This document shows positions 35,221-48,199 of a stretch of DNA of 64,000 nt, one piece after another. The stretch spans positions 62,001 to 126,000 of the forward strand of contig ML769419.1 of assembly GCA_009733575.1 (NCBI GenBank), written 5' to 3'. The stretch comes from Gymnopus androsaceus JB14. Its lineage: Eukaryota; Basidiomycota; Agaricomycetes; Agaricales; Omphalotaceae. Under the pieces are notes generated by a model, which saw only the letters and a list, made by a program, of their open reading frames with translations, did no database searches and was not told the DNA's origin. The position numbers and the translations under genes are program-made. The first letter of the stretch is position 1. Each line of letters starts with the position of its first letter.

Positions 35221-35896
35221 GATTACTAGTGGAGGAGACTATGGGAGGTTGAAAGATAGCGATTGTGCTGCGTCGCATATGCCCCGAAATCGGTGTTTTA
35301 ATCTGAGTAGATATGGGGATCGGAGAAGACAAGTGAGATCATTCACTAGACTGGCGGGAACCGTTGTCATTGAATACATATGTCTGTCGTTCAGCGATGT
35401 TGAGTCTGTCAAAATTAGGCATTTGGCTAGTTGTTGATTGTGCAGAATATGAAGTCTGTACCTTTACGAGCAAAAACCAGGTAAAAACTTTTCATCAAGC
35501 AGCCACTTCATCATTCAATCAACATCATAATATCATAATATGAAACAGTCCTAGGCCAGCGCTGTTTCTGCGAAAAGCGCCAGTGTGAAGATCTTCTGGA
35601 TAGTGCAAACTTGATTGGCGATTGGACAGGAGCATTCCTGAGTAATTATAACCTTCCCAAATTACATGGTAGTTTCGAAAGAACCCGAAAATATAGTGAT
35701 ACCACCAAATGACAAACAAGCAGCAGCTGATTAGAATAGCTCTACGTGTCATTCAGATCGGGAAATATCCAATATGGCTGCGTACCAATACACCGTTTCC
35801 CCTGAAATCAATAGAATGCCACGCACTAAGACCATTTCTTTCTACTGTCATTTAAGATCCCCTCCAATTCCTCCATCACTCGCCCTTGAATTTCAG
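35221..35896. other. Interval between O-methyltransferase start and F-box-like gene end
   Basis: About 680 bp; open frames at 35213-35437 and 35525-35752 have no family features. Presumed promoter of the O-methyltransferase and 3' flank of the F-box-like gene. Confidence 0.3.
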
Positions 35897-37400
35897 TCAA
35901 CTTCGCATTCCATTAAGCAAATGATAAGTATCCAAAATTGCCTGCACCTCGTCCCATCTATCGCCACGCCCATCAACAAACTTGAGAGCCGGGAAAATAA
36001 GATAAAGACGAAGCGCAATGGCCACAGGATTTGTCACGTCGTCATCGAGAGTACAGTGGAAGGAGCGCAGAGGGTGTGTGGAAATAGCGCGCGGAGGGAG
36101 CGCTTTAGAGTCGAAGGGTACAGCGAGATCGACTGGGTAATCGAGAGTAATCAAATTGGGGCATCTCTGAGCAAAATAAGCTAGCGATTGAACAGGAGGT
36201 ATGTCGCCCTTCCACAGAAATGCGTTCAATCGAAGAATCTCGATGTGAGGCCACGCAGAAGCAACTTCGGCCGTTTGCTTCTTTGTCAAAGACATAGAAA
36301 TACCATATGAAAGGTTGCGAAGCTGAGTTAACTGAAACAGGGATTTGAACAGTAACCAAAAAACCGCATCATCATCCCATGGAAGAAGGATTGGCGTTAT
36401 GTGATCGATAGATAGTACCCGCAGGGTGGAGGAGAAGCACACAACTGCATTGAAGACAGCTTCAATTGTTTGTGAGTCCTCTTCCTCACTCCATCGTAGG
36501 TCCAAGTCCTGGAGTACAGATGGGGAGATGACTCTGAGGAAATTACAAAGATCTGGACCGGATCCGTGGAGACGCAGTCGCTTCAGTGATGGAAAGCTAT
36601 TCCGAATCCCGGTACAGCTAAAGGAGACCAATCTGAGGGTGAGGTCGGTGAGTTTTGTTAGAGACATGACGCTTTGAATGAAATCAGCCTCGTAATGAGA
36701 TAGATGTGACACAAAGAGACTATCAAGATTGGCAAAGCAGTTCAAGGACGAAGAGAATCCGGAATAGGCCACATTTGCAGTCAGCATCAAAGAGCGTATA
36801 TGAGGGCTCTTGGAGGCAAGAAGGGCGAGAGATGGACCTAGATCGCGGACATTTGGCGGTGGAATAGATAAGAAAGGCAACGCTGCCTCGGATATGGTGC
36901 TCGTTAAGAAGAATATCAACGAGTTCGAGCCGGACAGTTTGGATCCGGGATAAAACTGCCTGAGGTTTGGGAATATAGGTGGCATTTCTCCAAGACGTGC
37001 GAGCACAGAGTCATGCACGTTCGATGTTTCTGTTTCTTGAAGTTGGAATTGGTTGAAAGTGTGGACTCGAGAAGTATAAAAACGAAGCCTATCCCAAGAA
37101 GAGGGCGCGATCTGCTTTACGAGCATCTGCATTTTCAAGTACATACTAAGTAGCAATCCATGAGTGAAAAAAGAAACTCACCTTTAAATTTCCATCTCCA
37201 ATGGTAGTCTCCGGAAGTACATATAACAATGGCTCGACAGTGCTTAGGTTTCTCCAGAGCACATTTAAAGCAGGTTCCAAGAAGACCTTCGAAGCAAGGG
37301 CTAAGGAAAGAAGACCTTTTCGACAATCCACATCCTCGTCCGATCGTGTACGATGACGAAGAGCACGTTTTGTGCCGGGTTCGAGCTCGTCACATATCAA
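35897..37400 (-). CDS. F-box-like/LRR protein
   Basis: The main exon ends at 35897 and carries irregular leucine-rich repeats (SPHIRSLMLTANVAYSG, LTKLTDLTLRLVSFSCTG, FPSLKRLRLHGSG, VLQDLDLRWSEEE). A 5' exon (about 37400-37180) gives ICDELEPGT, GLLSLALASKVFLEPALNVLWRNL and VLPETTIGDGNLK, the degenerate F-box seen in many agaricomycete F-box-like proteins; a 60-bp intron joins NLK to MLVKQIAPSSWDRLRFY. The true start is unclear: upstream of ICDEL the frame meets TGA after ATG-TCA-TTT-CTT, where one more T would open the frame. Likely an SCF substrate adaptor; target unknown. Confidence 0.7.
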
Positions 37401-37656
37401 AGAAATGACATATGATCAGTTATATGTACCGATCTCTGATACGTGAGTCTTTCTCATCAGGATTTCGCAATGGACCTGCCATTAAATTTCTCAATATGGC
37501 CTCTAATATGCTAACGGTTCAACTAAAAAAGTACGCAGCAATGCAAAAACTGTTGCTTCTGCCATAACAATGTCGTTGCTAAGTCATAAAAGATTGTTTT
37601 TAACAGGCTTCGAGTGCCTTCACACCCCAGAAAACTCAGCAATTCCTTTCATATCA

Positions 37657-38401
37657 ATGAAAACCCTCGATGCTAGGTCGATCAAGGATTGGAGGTCCGA
37701 GGAATCTCTCGCCCTCGTTGAAGGGCTATCTTGAACCGCTAGAATCGACTATATGGATGATGTACAGGTGCGTTTGAATTCGACTTCTGTCAGAGCAGTC
37801 GTTTAATGCGCTTGCAGGATTCTTTTCTTCTTCTACGGAATACTTATGCATGGATCCCGTACCGGAGCTGAGAGATGCCTTTCGAAACTGGCGCGCTAGA
37901 ATAGAGAATGGTGACGGAGCTCCTGAGTGCATTCTCTTCCTGCTACCGGAATGGTACGACAATGAGAATGAATGCCTCTTAGCGCACATCATCCCCCTTG
38001 CAAAGGTATACGGCTTCAGGCTCAATATCATCCAGTACGCAAAAACGTAAACCTCTTACCACGAGTTCCATCATCCATACAAGGAATACTATAATCTGGA
38101 CTACGATGAGCTGGCTGATAAACTTCATATGGACGATGGCCAGAAGGGATACACCACTACCAGTGTTAGATTTTGTGATTTGGATTTCGCTCCTTCTGCA
38201 GGGACAGATCGACTCAACGCTGCAGTAAAGGCGCTATTCTTGCTGGTGACTTCATATCTCTCGGGGATGTCGAGGATGGGGAACCTTGCCGTTTTGTGGC
38301 TAGTTATGATATGGTGGATGATAAGCGATTTGTTTCATTGTCGTGAATCATGTTTATTGAGAGCTACTTAGGTCTATACCAAGACTGCTTCCTTGTCGCA
38401 T
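37657..38401 (+). pseudogene. Broken gene, unknown family
   Basis: Protein-like segments lie in changing frames: MKTLDARSIKDWRSEESLAL (37657), DPVPELRDAFRNWRARIENG and PECILFLLPEWYDNENECLL (37850-38050), then after an in-frame TAA YHEFHHPYKEYYNLDYDELA and FCDLDFAPSAGTDRLNAAVK (38058-38230), then in another frame AILAGDFISLGDVEDGEPCRFVASYDMVDDKRFVSLS. At least one stop and two frame changes interrupt it. The pieces are coherent and not low-complexity, so this is a decayed or mis-sequenced gene. I do not recognise the family. Confidence 0.5.
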
Positions 38402-38829
38402 AGTAAGTTTTGTTCTGCTTCTCCCTTCCCCAATGGCTCTTATATTTTTTTATAGCTTGGGAGCTGAGCTATCTAATTGTCGTACCTGAGACGGAGGCAA
38501 CCACCCAGAGCAGTGGATGAAAATTTCTCGCAGATATCTTCAAATTGCCTATAAACCCGAATTTTGTATCTTCCTGCTTTTTTCTTTGTATGCAAGTATA
38601 TGCAACTTTTGAACGACAAGTCAGAAATACTCAGTCTTGCACGAGTGGCAGCGAATTCCAAGATCTGCCTTGATACAATATGTACTTTCATTCAAGTTGA
38701 TCCCAGTGGAGAATCACCATAAATACGTCGATACCAGCATACGAGGACTTTCACCCTCTGAGAATAAGGTCTTCAGAACAGACTGACAATGAACCGAGAA
38801 TGGTGAGGATGGAAAAAGAAATAGGCCTG
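38402..38829. other. Interval without a supported gene
   Basis: No domain, repeat or RNA gene seen; presumed 3' flanks of the broken gene and of the small secreted protein. Confidence 0.3.
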
Positions 38830-39594
38830 TTATGACGTGTATGTATTGCTTCTAGATCTTGCCTGGAGTGTTATTATTAACTTCTTTTGCGATTGACCTG
38901 TACCAAGTTGCTGAACTTGCTTCTCCAGTACGGCAGCCTCCGCCTTCAGTTTCTCAACTTTCGCCGCGTTATTCTCTACAGTCGATCCATTTAGTAAACG
39001 GAGGCACAGTAGTATCACTGGTAAAAAGTGAGAACTTACCCCCGGGAGCATTCTGCTGTGGCTCCTCTGCCTCTGCGATAGAATCGAGACCGCTAGGAGC
39101 TTTAGCCGCTCCTTTGACCTGAGTTCCCTTCCCAAGTTTCTTCTTTAGCTCGGCAACCTTTTTCTCTAATTCTTTAATCTGTGCCGAGTCATCCTCTGTT
39201 CGATCCATGCCAAGTAAGCGGAAGCACACGAGGATCTCCGGTACCAATTTTGAACTTACTTTCTGTCGAAACTTTAGGGGGCTGGTGCTCCTTTTCTTCC
39301 TCCTCATTTTCCTCTGAGAGGGAACCGAGAGTGGTAGGAGGTTTAGCTGCTCCGCGCGGACCACGGGATTCGAGCCAGCTGGCGATATCCTTCTCCACGA
39401 TATAAGCTGCTCATCTCAAGTATGATGAAACAATGACTTACCGGGGAGATATCACGGTAGCCAAGCTCTGCAGAATCACGGCCGTCAAGAAGGGTGCTAC
39501 TAATGGGAGAAGCATTGCCCAAGTTTGAACCTAGCGGTCCTAGGAGAAGCAGAAGAGAAAGTGTGAAGGCTGAAATTAATACGAGACGAGGCAT
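38830..39594 (-). CDS. Small secreted coiled-coil protein (family member 1)
   Basis: Four exons (39442-39594, 39260-39389, 39040-39195, 38830-38975) sum to 195 codons, 194 aa, all phases consistent. Exon 1 is a clear signal peptide (MPRLVLISAFTLSLLLLLGP) followed by SNLGNASP and LDGRDSAELGYRDISP. Exon 2 gives DIASWLESRGPRGAAKPP and an acidic run. Exon 3 carries a Lys/Glu coiled coil (IKELEKKVAELKKKLGKG); exon 4 gives a second heptad stretch (AAKVEKLKAEAAVLEKQVQQ). Two of its introns resemble each other around TGGATCGA before the acceptor, as if the coiled-coil exons arose by duplication. There are no Cys residues. It could be a secreted effector-like or cell-wall protein; no function is known. 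Confidence 0.75.
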
Positions 39595-40187
39595 ACGTTA
39601 AATGCGATTGTTAGAGACCAGCTCTGATAGACTTCAAATGGAGGGAAGATTGGCGCGCCAGGCGATGGGGAAAAAACCGAAAAAGCGCTGCTTTTTATAG
39701 TCAAAAGGCATCAAAATAAAAATCAAATAGCGACAAGTCTCTAATGCTTACCCCTATCTTGAGTGTGCGTTATGAGAGCTCTAGCTCAATGAAGCAGCCC
39801 AGTATGGAACTAGTATAGACTGAGACGTAGACAGTACTGAGGCCCATTTTAGTTCGTAGGATAATCTTGGCCAAGGCCTAAATGGAAATTTGAATGATAA
39901 AGCCGCCACATAAAACCGTCCGGTTGAATGGTTATTGACGCTGACGCTTGATCGGCCGGAGAAGACGCTCGTGAGCCCACCTCCTTCGAAGTTGGTCAGT
40001 CTTCTAGAGGGATCCGTCGACCTGAGGTCTTCCTAAGTATATGCAGAGGTCAAATTAGAATATAGTAAGCTGATAAAGTAGATCGACAAACATCGAAGAT
40101 TGAATATGTCTAGACAATTCGAACAGGTGCCAATTCAGCTCGACGCTTTCTTAGGCGAATTAGACGTCCAAGTCGTTTATAAACCAA
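39595..40187. other. Upstream flank of the small secreted protein gene
   Basis: About 590 bp with no gene seen; presumed promoter of the secreted protein and 3' flank of its relative. Confidence 0.3.
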
Positions 40188-40690
40188 CTATATACGATCG
40201 TCGAAACTAGCATCTGGATACGAGACGATTTCTATTTCGATTTCATCATCGGAACCCACCTTCAAGTTACGAGAAAGTGGTAGCATGCATCTTGGACGTA
40301 AGTCTTGCAAATAAATTTCCTGCTCCAGCGCAGCCATTTCATCCTCCATTTTTTTCACCTTTGTATCAATTTCTGCTCGCATTTAGTAAAAAGTACAGAA
40401 GGATCTCTAACCGAGAATTCACTTTCTAACTGCTTCAGCACCTCCTCCTTACTGGCTGGTTTCTCTTTTAGGAGCGAAAGCGGCTCCCCTGGATTCAAGC
40501 CAGCTGACGATATCCTTATAAGCCATTTATGGTTAAACGATGACCAACCGGGGAGATATCACGGTAACCAACATGGGCATTATCACGTCCGTCAAGAAGG
40601 GCACTGTGACAAGAGAGAGAGAGCAATAGTGGAAAATGTCTGAGTGCTCAGTGCAAGTATCAGATTCATTAGCGCCCACAACAGCACAAA
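40188..40690 (-). pseudogene. Degraded relative of the small secreted coiled-coil protein (family member 2)
   Basis: Pieces match the gene ending at 38830: ALLDGRDNAHVGYRDISP (around 40600-40550) against LDGRDSAELGYRDISP, and DIVSWLESRGAAFA (around 40520) against DIASWLESRGPRGA. A later exon gives a coiled-coil (MRAEIDTKVKKMEDEMAALE) running to 40188. The intron after DISP is only about 34 bp, the MPRL signal exon is missing, and the nearest hydrophobic start (MNLILALSTQTFSTIALSLL, 40672) is out of frame unless spliced. It is a paralogue, most likely decayed. Confidence 0.55.
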
Positions 40691-41551
40691 CGCTCTGGGC
40701 GCCGATTCCGAACATTTGACTTCTAAGCACTTCTTGTTTCTTTTCTTTCTTTTTTTCCTTCTCGCTCCTACTGATGCTACTATAGCCTTTCCTATTCGGA
40801 AAACGAAGACACATGGAGCCTTTTCTTTCTCCATCCAGTGCTTCCTCTTCGACCGCTGATCGTATTGTAGTGCATTTGGTTATTAGAAGAGCTGGACTTG
40901 GACCTGCTCATAAGTGCACTTGGAGTTTTTAATCCCCGGTGGGTGGTATACGGTATACTACTATATGCAGGGTAGTGTGTGTGCACTGTGGCGGTTATAC
41001 CAGCATGCCAATGGACCGCTTGGTTTAAGTCTCAAAGAGGATCGTCATAATCTATCTACCCGGATGTACTGTAGACCATTTGGGCTACTCGGGAGTCACT
41101 CGATACAGGACGGCGTTTGATTCCCGAGTACGGCCACGGGATTAGGCTGGGCGATGTGTAGACGGGCTTGATTCGCCGTCTGCTCGAGCTAGGGCTTCGG
41201 AGGCAGTGAAGACTCGGACTAGAAGGAAGATGATTCCGTGCCGCGTGCCACATTCCCTCACATTCCCAATGTGCAGAGTGAGTCTCTAGTCATATGAACT
41301 CGGCAGATATAGCTATCTTTGGGATGGGACCGTTATTTTTACATTGATCCACGGTAATTTTGCAGCCATAGTTTCAATTTCGGAATTTGGAAGAGAATTT
41401 TGGGAAGTAGTTGTAGAAATCGAACTTTGAATAATTCGCTTGTCGTCGCCGTGGGAACTGGAAATAATAATTCTGTGACAGTTGGCCAGGCATCTCAATT
41501 CAGCTCCGTCATCTTCTCTCTCTTTCCAGCGCAGCTCAGGCTGTTTGTGCC
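40691..41551. other. Upstream region of the chitin synthase
   Basis: Gene-free by my reading. A pyrimidine-rich stretch (TTTCTTTTCTTTCTTTTTTTCC, 40737-40760) and a CT-rich block just before the chitin synthase ATG (41505-41530) are typical of fungal promoters and 5' UTRs. Confidence 0.35.
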
Positions 41552-44500
41552 ATGGCGTCGAATAGCAACGTCCAGGCCATCGCCTCAGGCGACCTCATTG
41601 ACCTTGTGTCTTCTTCCGGCTCTGCAACGATTTATCCAACTGACGACGCAATCCTTGCAGTGCTCCAGGCTAGATTTCGAGCAGACCTACCTTATACTCG
41701 AATTGGAGCGACAAATCTTGTCGTGCTTAATCCTTACAAGACTCTTGCAAATGTTAATAATGCGAGCGCAAAGGAATACGAAGAGCGGTCTTACAAAGAC
41801 ACGAGTCTTCCCATGGTCGATTCACCAAAGCCTTTGCAGCCTCATATCTATGATTTGGCAGCGAGAGTCTACCTGGTTATGCGGAGAAGAAATGAATCTC
41901 AGGCTTTGCTTGCTCGGTGAGTTCTTTTGCTTCTTTTTTTGGCTTCAATTTGCTCAATTTCTCGCAGAGGAATCACAGGCTCGGGAAAATCATCCAATTT
42001 CCGTCTATTCACCAACCAAGTCCTTAGATTATCCAGCCATTCAAGCAAGGAGGCCAAAATTGCTGAACAAGTCAAAGCTTTAGGCATCGTCCTTGACTCG
42101 TTCGGTAATACAAAAACACTCATGAATCCCAACGCTTCGCGGCACAGTCGTTACACCGAACTTCACTTCAACGACCGAGGTCGTATTTCCGGCGCAAAAG
42201 TTCTCACTTTTGGCCTTGACAAATCTCGTCTAGATCGTCTCGTTCACGAAGAACGAACTTTTCATGTCTTTTACCAGTTCATTGCGGGATGTACTTCTGC
42301 AGAACGAGACTCGCTAAATATCGAGGATCCGTCGGATTATGCTCTTCTGGCGTCTTCCGGGACGTATAGGCTTCCCGCTGGTCCGTTCAGCGACGACTCT
42401 ATTGCCATGGGTGACCTACGAGCCGCCATGCGCAGCCTCGGTTTCAAACCGAAATCCACTGCTGCCATCTTTAGTCTTCTCATCACTATCCTTCTCCTCG
42501 GTAACCTCGAATTCGGCCAAGGTGACTTTCACACCGTCTCTGCTCACGTCACCAACATCGAGGTCCTCGACCAAGTCTCGAGATTGCTCGGTGTTTCGTC
42601 AGAAGATCTCTCGCAGTCACTCACGAATAAAACGAGCTACGTTCGCAAGGAGCTTTACACTTCTTTGTTGAGCGCTCAGCAGAGTGCTGCTCAGAGAGAT
42701 CAGCTGGTAAGGGACTTGTACGCCATTCTATTCGCTTTCGTCGTGGAAACCGCCAACCACAAGCTCGCTCCGTCATCCAAAGCGCCACCTCCGCATACAC
42801 AAATCGTTATGCTCGATATGCCAGGGTTCCAATCCCGAGGTCCAATTGGAACCAACTCTATTTCTCTTTCTGGTCCTGCGCCATTGGTTTCTGCGTACGG
42901 CCAAAATGGTTTCGATGAGTTTTGCGTCAACTTTTCGGACGAGATGCTCCAATCGTATTTCCTCCGAAATACCTTTGAGGATACGGTGGGCTATAACGCT
43001 CATATCGTTTCCGATGGCGTGGCTATTCCAGCTATATCGACCATGGATAATACCGCTTGCGTCGAGATGCTCAGAGGTCAGCTACCGGACAAGGCGCAGC
43101 GGAAACCAGGTGGTTTGTTGGCCGTGATGAACAAGGCTTCGTCTTCCTTCAAGGCTGGTAAAAGCGGTGATCACCGAAACGAAGATCTCCTACAGGAGAT
43201 GCAGACCAAATTCGGTGTTCATGCTTCCTTTGTTGCTAATCCCGCTTCCGGTCCTACTACTGCGAACCGCATGCAGTTTGGTGTGAACCATTACGCTGGA
43301 ATGTGCACCTACGACGTTAGCGACTTTGTAGAGAAGGATACCGATTTGTTGGATCCCACCTTTGTTTCTCTTTTGAGAAACTCGACAGATGGATTCGTAG
43401 CCAAGCTCTTCTCTGGTCCGAGTCTCGCGGCAGAGAAACATTTCCAGGACGAATCTATCGTCGTTCAAGCACAAGTCTCTTCTCGACCTCTTCGTGCACC
43501 TACACCAATTCTCTCGTCTAGGCCCACCGAACGTTCATCCTCCGATGAACCCGAACCCGACTTGGACCTCGACAGAGGCAAGTCTTACCCAGTATCTACT
43601 CAAATCAACTATACCCTCTCCTCCCTCCTCTCCTCTCCCATCTCCAAATCCCGTATCTGGTCTCTCTCCTGTATCCGTCCCAACGACTCAGGCTCCCCCA
43701 ACTCATTCGACAAACGCCGTGTCAAGAACCAAATCCGTTCCTTACTCCTCCCAGACGTCGCTTCCCGCAAAAGCACCGAATACATTGTCGATTTCGATTT
43801 GGGAGAGTTTTGTGAACGGTATGTACCGACCATGCGAGGGTCGGAGCATGAGCGGATTACGCAGTGCGCGAGGGCTAATGGATGGAGTGAGGGTGTTGGC
43901 GGGGATTATGTGGTTGGGAAGGGGAAGATATGGCTGGGGTATGATGCCTGGAAGATGGTTGAGGATGGCGTTAGGGCTGTGGAGAAGGATGCAAGGAAGG
44001 CCTTGGAAGATGCTGGGATGGAGAGAGAGGAGGAGGAAGATGTCAGTGTCGCTCCGGACGACGGCACGGAGTATACGCATACGGCGGAAGGAGGTGGGTA
44101 TGGGTACGGGGGTGTTGGAAGGGAAGGGAGCAATGATGATTTGGTGTTGAGACGTACGGGGACTAATGGGACGCAGTATCGGGCTCCGAATGAAGGAGCT
44201 TATGCTGCATTGCCGGTACCGCAGACGCCTATCACGCCGTATGAGGATCCACAACAACAGCAGCAGCAGCAGGATGATGGGGGCTGGGGTTCCGAGTGGA
44301 GTAAGAAGGATGGGTTAGGTTCGGGTACGGGTACTATTCCCGCTGGCTCATCGGTCAAGGAAGGCGATGGTCTGGTTGTCAGGGACGCGCCGAATTCTGT
44401 GGAAGAAGTCCCTTCAACGCGAGTTCGGAGGTGGTGGTTATGGACCGTCTGGGCGTCCACTTGGTGGATTCCGTCGTTCCTGCTGAGATATGTCGGCCGT

Positions 44501-47500
44501 ATGAAGAGACCCGATGTGCGGCTCGCTTGGAGGGAAAAGGTCACTATCTGTTTACTCATCTTCCTTCTCAACGCCTCCGTCATCTTCTACATCGTCGGCC
44601 TTCCCAGGGTACTTTGTCCAGACTACGACTTCGCCTGGGACACCAACGATCTCGCTCAACACACCGCCACGAACGATTTCTTCGTCGCTATCCAAGGCAA
44701 GGTCTATGATGTATCCAACTTTGTTTGGGGGCAGCATAGTGATATCGATGGGGAGGATAGTAACACTGCGGATGTGTTGGATGTTCTAGCGGGAACGGAT
44801 TTGACGGAATATTTCCCTGTTCCGTTGGCGCTTGGGTGTGGGGCACTTGGCGCTACATCAACGATGAGGATTAGTCTTGCCAACTCGTCGATAAGTGAGC
44901 CCACGGCGTCCCATGCAAGTGGTCAGTTTGCCCAGTCGAGTGTGAGCAAGCTGGCGAATGAGGATTGGTATACTGCGACTTTCCAGCCGACGATTAACCA
45001 GTTTTACAAGGGGAAGTTTGTTTATTCTTGGGATACTATTCAGTCGGAGGCGCAGCAATCTTCGGATCCAAAGTAAATTTTTCTCTCTCCTTACTGTGAT
45101 TCCTCTGACGTGCTTACTTGGTTCTTTAGGATCTGGGGTGTCTATCAGAGCAAGCTTTTCGATCTGACCGACTACTTCAACACTCAAACCGTCAATGACA
45201 ACGATGCTTCGTATTCGTTCCTTGCTAGCGCTGTCGAGACTGTTTTCCAAGATCGATCAGGCCAGGATATCACCGATGCTCTGAACACTGCTCTCGGGAC
45301 GTTGAATGAGACTTACCGAGATGCGAATTTGGCGTGTCTCAACAATGTCTTTTACATCGGGGAGACTGATTTCCGTACCACGGCTAGGTGTCAGGCGCCG
45401 AATATCTCCTTGATTGTGATCGCTGCTGTTTTGATGTCTACGATGGTTCTCAAGTGTATGTTCGCTTGCAGCCGCTTCTTTATCCCAACTAACTCTTTAT
45501 CATCCAGTCCTCTCCGCCCTTCAGCTCGGTTCCAAGCGTAACCCTGAATTACAAGACAAATTTGTTCTTTGTCAGGTTCCTTGTTACACGGAAGGAGAGG
45601 AATCGCTTCGCCGTACCATCGACTCACTCGCAGCGCTCAATTATGATGACAAGCGCAAGCTTATATTCATCATCTGCGATGGGAACATTACTGGAAGCGG
45701 GAATGACCGTACGACTCCGCGTATTGTGCTGGATATCCTTGGTGTAGACCCCTCCCTCGACCCAGAACCATTAATGTTCAAGTCAGTTGGGGAAGGTGCT
45801 CGTGCTCTCAACTACGGCAAGATTTATTCTGGGTTGTACGAGTTTGAGGGCCATGTTGTTCCGTACGTTCCCAAGATATTCCCTCAAGTCAAATCTAACT
45901 TTTCCTCTAGCTACATGGTCGTCGTCAAGGTCGGTAAACCTACGGAGCGCTCCAAACCTGGTAATCGTGGCAAGCGTGATAGTCAAATTTTGGTTATGCA
46001 CTATCTGAACCGAGTTCACTTTGATGCGCCTATGACTCCGCTGGAACTGGAACTGTATCATCAAATGCGGAATGTTATCGGTATTGACCCAGCATTCTAT
46101 GAGTATATTTTTACTATCGATGCTGATACCGTGAGTTTCTTCTGCATAGTAGTATTTCTGTTTGACGAACGAACCCATTCTTTTCTCGTAGACTGTAACG
46201 CCCGACGCTCTCAACAGGCTCGTTGCGTCTGCCGCTATCGATTCCAACATCATTGGAATATGTGGTGAAACCAAGGTCGCGAATGGAGAGCAGTCTTGGT
46301 GGACGATGATTCAGATCTACGAATATTACATCTCCCACCATTTGACCAAGGCTTTTGAGAGTCTTTTCGGTTCAGTCACCTGTCTTCCCGGTTGTTTCAC
46401 TCTCTACCGTATACGAACAGCGGACAAGGGTCGACCCATCATCATCTCGAACCGTGTCATCGATGAATATTCCGAGCCCAACGTCGACACTCTGCACAAG
46501 AAGAATCTTTTCTCTTTGGGAGAAGATCGGTACCTGACGACGCTGCTCATGAAGCATTTCCCTACGTTCAAGACCAAATTCAATGCTGAGGCTGTAGCTC
46601 ACACTGTCGCTCCTGACTCCACGCGTGTACTGTTCTCCCAGCGTCGTCGTTGGATCAATTCGACTGTTCACAATCTGTGCGAGCTGGTTATGCTGGGGGA
46701 GCTTATCGGATTCTGTTGTTTCTCTATGCGGATATTTGTGTTCGTTGATCTGCTTAGTACCCTGGTAAGCGCCGGTTTGCTTGAAAAGATGTTGTTCTTT
46801 TACTGACAGCTTGCTGGTCTAGATTTTGCCCTCGACTGTTGTCTATGTACGTGTTCTAGATGACTTGTTTCCATGTTCCCTGTTCACCAAATTTCTCTTC
46901 AGCTCTTCTACCTCATCATTACCGTTTCTCTCGGTGACTCGCCCTTCCCGCTTATTGCCATTATTATGATTTCAGTTGGGTATGGTATGCAGGTAAGCCA
47001 TGTGAACCCGCTAACTATCAAGATAAACGTCTCACCTCTCCTTATAGTTGTTAATCTTCCTCATCAAACGTGAATTCATGTTGATGGGATGGATGATTGT
47101 CTACCTCCTTTCGTATGTCCAAGCATGTTTTTACGAAGTCAGGCTTTTGCTTACATTTTTACAGGTATCCGGTATATAGTTTCTTCCTTCCAGTTTACTC
47201 CTTCTGGTGTATGGATGAATTTGGTTGGGGTAACACTCGCCTGGTCATCGGAGAAGGAAAGGACAAGAAAGTTATCGTCAGTGAGGATGACAAGTTTGAC
47301 GAGTCGATGATTCCTCTCAAGAAATTCAGCGGTACGTGCTACTGCTTTCTAGTTAACATCTTGATTGATTCTTCTGTACAGAGTACGAAGCCGAAGCTTG
47401 GGAGACTGGCTCTCGTCATTCAGATGAGACTGGCTACAGTAAACCACACACCCAACCGCGTGCACCTATTTCTCGAACGGGATCTCCTTACAACTATCAG

Positions 47501-48199
47501 CAAGGTTCTCAGGCTGGCGATTACTACCGTGATACAAACCTCACGATGAACAGCCGCTCCAATCCCAACTTGCCTATGGCCAGTCAACAATCATTGAGCA
47601 ACCTTTCGCATTATGCCCCTCAAGAACACGCGCCTCCTCAGCTCCCTTACATGCCTTACAGTGGCGGGCCAGGCTCTGCAGCCGGCTCCGACTACGGAGG
47701 ACATATGCCTATGGCTCCTGCTATGCCAATGGGTTTCCAACACAGTGGTAGCATGTACGGGATGCCAATGGGTATGGGGATGATGTCTCCTGCTGCAATG
47801 GATCCTAGAGCCACTATGATGACTGGCATGATGACGGGTGGCAGCTTTGGCTCTCAGGCTGGCGCATTCGCACCACCTACTATGCCTGCCAGCCAAGATC
47901 AACGTCCGATGTCCACGTTCTCGATGGCGACCACCGTCAATCCATTCGCTGGACCCAGCTTGAATCCCAGCCCCTCAGATGACGAGCTGTTCTCCGCTCT
48001 CCGCAGTTATCTCAGTACTCAAGATCTAATGACCGTCACCAAGAAGTATGTTGTCCCTTTGACTTGAAATATTTCTTCATGCTCATTGCCTTGTTGTAGA
48101 ACCGCTCGAGAAGCCATTATGGCCAAGTTTCCGAAAGCGGACCTCACGTCGCGCAAAGACTTCCTTAACAAGTCCATTGATACTATACTTGCAGAATAG
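41552..48199 (+). CDS. Chitin synthase with myosin-like N-terminal domain (class V-type)
   Basis: UDP-GlcNAc-dependent chitin synthase that builds cell-wall chitin at sites of polarised growth. Exon 1 (41552-41916) starts [10 protein letters not shown]; the 3.1-kb exon 2 (from 41968) carries a myosin-like motor: P-loop GITGSGKS, switch-I-like NPNASRHSR, switch-II-like LDMPGFQ. Then come a Gln-rich linker, membrane segments ([34 protein letters not shown]) and a cytochrome-b5-like part ([20 protein letters not shown]). Catalytic exons give [38 protein letters not shown] and the QRRRW signature, then C-terminal membrane helices, a Met/Gly/Pro-rich linker, and a DEK_C domain ([19 protein letters not shown]...) ending at TAG 48197-48199. 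Estimated about 1,990 aa, the usual size for this class (compare Ustilago maydis Mcs1). No frame damage. Confidence 0.95.

Noticed and set aside
43494..44150. 218-codon plus-strand open frame inside the chitin synthase exon
   Set aside because: It is a shifted frame over the linker of a clearly coding exon and has no family features.
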